Below, piece by piece: positions 61,273 through 64,000 of a stretch of 64,000 bases of DNA. The DNA lies in assembly GCA_038230335.1 (NCBI GenBank), contig JBBRNL010000006.1, forward strand, positions 186,001 to 250,000. The letters run 5' to 3'. The translations under genes and the position numbers were made by a program. Below the pieces are notes generated by a model that searched no databases, was not told the origin of the DNA, and was given only the letters and a program-made list of their open reading frames with translations. Position 1 is the first letter of the stretch; the number at the start of each line of letters is the position of its first letter. This DNA is from JBBRDU01 sp038230335. GTDB taxonomy: Bacteria; Verrucomicrobiota; Verrucomicrobiia; Chthoniobacterales; UBA10450.

Positions 61273-62675
61273 TTCCCGTCCTCTTTCTGCACGGGAAACC
61301 CACACCTCGTCCACGCCTCCCAGCTTCCCGGGACGTTCCACAGGTTCTCGAATCCGCTCCGCTTCAAAATGCTGGACGCAATGCTGGCGCGGTAACCACT
61401 CGCGCAATAAACTGCCGTCGGCATTTTCGGATCCAACCCGTGATCCGCCCCATGACGTAACTCCGGCAGGAAAACGTGATGCGCGCCCGGCACATGCCCC
61501 TTCTTCCACTCTCGCGGCGAACGCACATCCACGATCTGCAGGGTCGATGCTTTCTCATTGAGTTCATGCACCGTCATCTGCCCGATCTCCTCATTCGAAA
61601 ATCCGGCAGCGTCCCACGCTCTCATGCCCCCCACTAAATAGCCGGCAAACTGGGTGTAACCAGTCCGGATAAAAAAGCGAAGCATCTCCTCCAGGTGCTC
61701 TTCGCTTTCCAAAACGAGCAGGATCGGTTGCGCCGGATCGAGCATCCAGCCCGCCCAAATAGAGAGTATGGGCGAGCCGCCAAGGTTGAGGGCACCAGCG
61801 ATGTGACCGCCGCCGAAGGCCAGCATCGTTCGCGTGTCGACCAGCGCTCCCGCCTTCTTCTCGATCGCCTCTGCAAACGCGTTGGGTGGTAAACCCGGAA
61901 CGCGCGGCAGGTTGCCCAGAATCTCGGGGCCTTTCGCGTTGATCTTCTTCATCAACGGATAATACGTGGGCATCGGTGGCGCCGTGGCCATCGCATGATC
62001 GGTGAAGCTTTTTACATCCGTGAATTGAAGGAACTGATTAAACTTCCTCTCGTAACCGATCGTACTGCTCAGCCGATCACCGATGTCCGCTCCGCACGGC
62101 GAACCAGCCCCGTGGTTAGGATAAATCATGACGTGATCCGGCAATTTGAGATAGAAATCGCGCAGGGTGTGAAATTGCTGCTCGGCCAAATCCTGCGTGT
62201 GCTCGGCCCCGAGCAAATCCGGCCGGCCTGCCGAGGAGACGAATAATGAATCTCCCGTGAGCACGCCCCAAGGCATCTCCGGATGATCGCTCTCGGCCAT
62301 CAGATACGACAAATGTTCGGGCGTGTGCCCGGGCGTGTGTTTCGCCGTAATTACGAGATCGCCGAAAGTAAAATGGTCCCCCTCTTCGACTTTCTCGTGG
62401 GCGAACTCATACGATGCGCCGCCTTCATGACTTACATAAATTTTGGCCGAATCGACTCGCGCACAGAGCTCGCGCGAACCGCTGACCAGGTCGGCGTGAA
62501 TGTGTGTTTCGAAAATGTGCGTGATCGAAACCTTCTCTTCACGCGCCATCTCGACGTACACTTCCACATCGGGCCGCGGATCGAAAACTGCCGCCACGCC
62601 TTCGTCATCATCGCCGATCAGATAAGAAAGTTCCGCGATGCCCGCGGTCTGAATCGTTTTGAAAACGAGCGACAT
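61269..62675 (-). CDS. MBL-fold persulfide dioxygenase fused to two rhodanese domains (CstB/BlpT-like)
   Basis: 468 residues. Residues 1-235: metallo-beta-lactamase fold with HIFETHIHADLVSG and TPGHTPEHLSY and TGDSLF, the iron site of persulfide dioxygenases. About 255-350: a rhodanese domain with no cysteine in the active loop (LVLESEEH). About 365-468: a second with AVYCASGYRAS, cysteine present. Oxidises glutathione or low-molecular-weight persulfides to sulfite. The stop overlaps the sdhC start. The sulfite oxidase gene is nearby upstream, giving a route from persulfide to sulfate. Confidence 0.88.
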   Translation of the reverse strand: MSLVFKTIQTAGIAELSYLIGDDDEGVAAVFDPRPDVEVYVEMAREEKVSITHIFETHIHADLVSGSRELCARVDSAKIYVSHEGGASYEFAHEKVEEGDHFTFGDLVITAKHTPGHTPEHLSYLMAESDHPEMPWGVLTGDSLFVSSAGRPDLLGAEHTQDLAEQQFHTLRDFYLKLPDHVMIYPNHGAGSPCGADIGDRLSSTIGYERKFNQFLQFTDVKSFTDHAMATAPPMPTYYPLMKKINAKGPEILGNLPRVPGLPPNAFAEAIEKKAGALVDTRTMLAFGGGHIAGALNLGGSPILSIWAGWMLDPAQPILLVLESEEHLEEMLRFFIRTGYTQFAGYLVGGMRAWDAAGFSNEEIGQMTVHELNEKASTLQIVDVRSPREWKKGHVPGAHHVFLPELRHGADHGLDPKMPTAVYCASGYRASIASSILKRSGFENLWNVPGSWEAWTRCGFPVQKEDGK

Positions 62676-62740
62676 GCAGGAGAGTTAACGCGAACGTATC
62701 CTGAAGTTCAACCTCGTTGAGCTACATTATCTAAAGAGGA

Positions 62741-62820
62741 GGCCACAGATTGACACGGATTCTCCCGGATTAAAAACGGACCTCTTATCTGTGTTTAATC
62801 GGTGTTCATCTGTGGCTTAA
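62741..62820. repeat. Inverted intergenic repeat
   Basis: GCCACAGATTGACACGGA (62742-62759) pairs with the reverse complement of CGGTGTTCATCTGTGGCT (62800-62817). It lies between the sulfite oxidase and MBL genes. The wording is of a kind I know from dispersed repeats in Verrucomicrobia and Acidobacteria. Confidence 0.7.
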
Positions 62821-62827
62821 ATTTGTC

Positions 62828-63889
62828 TTAGGCCACTTCCACCTCAATCGGCAGAATACGACTGATCATATACGTGCCGCGATTCGGATCGTGCTCGGTC
62901 GGTTGACCTCGGCCGTCCTTGTCCGTGGCCCGGGCCGTTAAAACGTGCCGGCCCGGCTGCGCTGGCGTCGTCCAGTCCAACTCCCATCTGCGCCACGCAT
63001 TCGGTTTGGCCTCGTCAATCAGCCTGGCCAGTTTCCATTCCGCGCCATCAACGTTCACTTCCACCTTCGCCACATCTGCACCCCAGGCCGCGCCAAAGAT
63101 GCGAATCCTCGTCGCGGTCTTCAGGACCGCACCCGTCGGCGGATAAGCGATCTCCGCTTTCACCTGCATGCTTGAAAGCGATGTCAGTTTGGCCAACCCG
63201 TCGGTCTCCGCCCAATAGGCATAGTCCAGTGTTTGGTAATAACCGTTGTAAGGCGTATCCGTCACAACGATCCGCTGTAACCATTTGACCGACGCCATCG
63301 CATACCATCCCGGCACGATGGCGCGCAGCGGAAAGCCGTGCTCCGGATGCAGCTCTTCGCCATTCATCCGGTGCACAAGCAACACGTCGCTGCATGCTTT
63401 CGAAAGCGGAATGCTGCGCGCAAAGCGGACATCGCCCTGCGGGCCTTTCGATTCCGCGAGAGGACCCGCGTCCGCTCCCTCCAAAATCACTTCAAGCGCG
63501 TTCGCCTTTACTCCAGCGCGCTCGAGCAGCAGCGACAACGGAACGCCTGTCCACTCGGCATTGCCCACTGCGCCCAGTTCCCATTGAACTCCTTTGACTT
63601 TCGGCTCGAGAAAAATGCGATTGTTCCCGGCGCACTCCAGCGTGACCGGAATCGTGCGCGACTCCAGCGCGATCAACTCCTCGTAGGTGATCTCAAATGC
63701 GTTTTCCACTTCGCCTTCCAGACGCAGGCGCCATTTTGACCGATCGATGTTTGGGACCGGGAAATGGGTTCGGACGTAAAACGATTCGGTTGGCGTAATA
63801 AAACCGTCCAGAGTCGAGAACGGCATTTCGAGATTCGGCGGATCTTCGCTGCGCACAATCTTTTCAGCCCGCATTGGTTGGTCTTTCAT
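62828..63889 (-). CDS. Sulfite oxidase-family molybdenum enzyme
   Basis: Oxidises sulfite to sulfate with a molybdopterin cofactor. 353 residues: the N-terminal molybdopterin domain has VTLECAGNNR with the Mo-ligand cysteine (about residue 89) and GYPEHG-like GEELHPEHGFPLRAIVPGWY; the C-terminal dimerisation domain follows from about 225 (RIFGAAWGADVAKVEVNVDG). No heme domain or twin-arginine signal, so it is likely cytoplasmic or acts on another carrier. The start overlaps the stop of an upstream partial gene by 4 bp. Confidence 0.9.
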   Translation of the reverse strand: MKDQPMRAEKIVRSEDPPNLEMPFSTLDGFITPTESFYVRTHFPVPNIDRSKWRLRLEGEVENAFEITYEELIALESRTIPVTLECAGNNRIFLEPKVKGVQWELGAVGNAEWTGVPLSLLLERAGVKANALEVILEGADAGPLAESKGPQGDVRFARSIPLSKACSDVLLVHRMNGEELHPEHGFPLRAIVPGWYAMASVKWLQRIVVTDTPYNGYYQTLDYAYWAETDGLAKLTSLSSMQVKAEIAYPPTGAVLKTATRIRIFGAAWGADVAKVEVNVDGAEWKLARLIDEAKPNAWRRWELDWTTPAQPGRHVLTARATDKDGRGQPTEHDPNRGTYMISRILPIEVEVA

Positions 63890-64000
63890 GGGTGGTAAGG
63901 GACAGCTTGTTCCGGCTTTCCCCAGGCTTCGTATAGTTTCACGATACGCTCGCGCCCTTCAACGACGCGGTGATCATTTTCGCCCCAGGCCGATTTCATT
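63886..64000 (-). CDS. C-terminal end of a protein, possibly TPR/serine-threonine kinase type (partial)
   Basis: Only 37 residues lie in the window. They contain GRERIVKLYEAWGKPEQA, which resembles the C-terminal repeat (R-I-V-L-Y-E-A-W-G-K-P-E) found after TPR repeats in kinase-TPR proteins of this phylum. The stop (TGA) overlaps the ATG of the sulfite oxidase gene by 4 bp, so the two are one transcript. Starting codon is outside the window or it could be a short gene from 63999. Confidence 0.6.
   Translation of the reverse strand, partial: MKSAWGENDHRVVEGRERIVKLYEAWGKPEQAVPYHP

Noticed and set aside
1..64000. CRISPR arrays, rRNA or tRNA genes
   Set aside because: No regularly spaced 20-40 bp repeats with unique spacers, and no rRNA or cloverleaf was seen in any reading.

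Overview
The window reads as chromosomal DNA of a free-living Gram-negative bacterium, most likely a member of the Verrucomicrobiota (Chthoniobacterales-like). This is an inference from the gene set and from the many short intergenic repeat families; no marker gene such as rRNA is present. Outer-membrane sugar genes (kdsB, gmhB, rfaE1), a TonB-dependent receptor and other predicted outer-membrane or secreted proteins show a diderm envelope. Genes are dense, with many 4-bp ATGA/GTGA stop-start overlaps.

Layout. 1-3.2 kb: pyrG (partial), kdsB, gmhB and rfaE1, running leftward and feeding CMP-Kdo and heptose to lipopolysaccharide. 3.4-8.1 kb: two secreted unknowns, phoH, a membrane HD phosphohydrolase and a purine nucleoside phosphorylase. 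8.3-12.6 kb: an isolated nuoB-nuoC pair, then cysD, a cysN-cysC fusion and a GNAT gene, making PAPS from sulfate. 12.6-18.1 kb: a hybrid histidine kinase, truA, ruvX and a GDP-mannose pyrophosphorylase. 18.2-25.8 kb: branched-chain/leucine catabolism, with a carboxyltransferase, HMG-CoA lyase, an enoyl-CoA hydratase and a remarkable 1031-residue fusion of E1-alpha, E1-beta, lipoyl and E2 domains of a 2-oxoacid dehydrogenase. 26-28.5 kb: thrC and lysC.

29-39.4 kb is accessory. It has a DUF3800 gene preceded by a strongly folded, probably transcribed leader; a small acidic protein of which a decayed second copy lies 7.5 kb away; unknown membrane proteins; decayed genes; a transposase remnant; and a cargo-like block with an adenylate-cyclase/TPR protein and a TonB receptor. 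39.4-45 kb holds a YfhO-like membrane protein, a 25-residue membrane peptide with a clear terminator, a broken histidine kinase, a pseudopilin, small membrane proteins and a STAS protein.

45-57 kb is housekeeping: sulfotransferase, nadK, tlyA, bioA, CPBP protease, comF, accD, folC, metG, acpS and pdxJ. 57.6-64 kb joins respiration and sulfur oxidation: a succinate dehydrogenase in the order C-A-B, whose anchor has a Cys/His cluster; a persulfide dioxygenase-rhodanese protein overlapping the anchor gene; and a sulfite oxidase. No tRNA, rRNA or CRISPR array was recognised.
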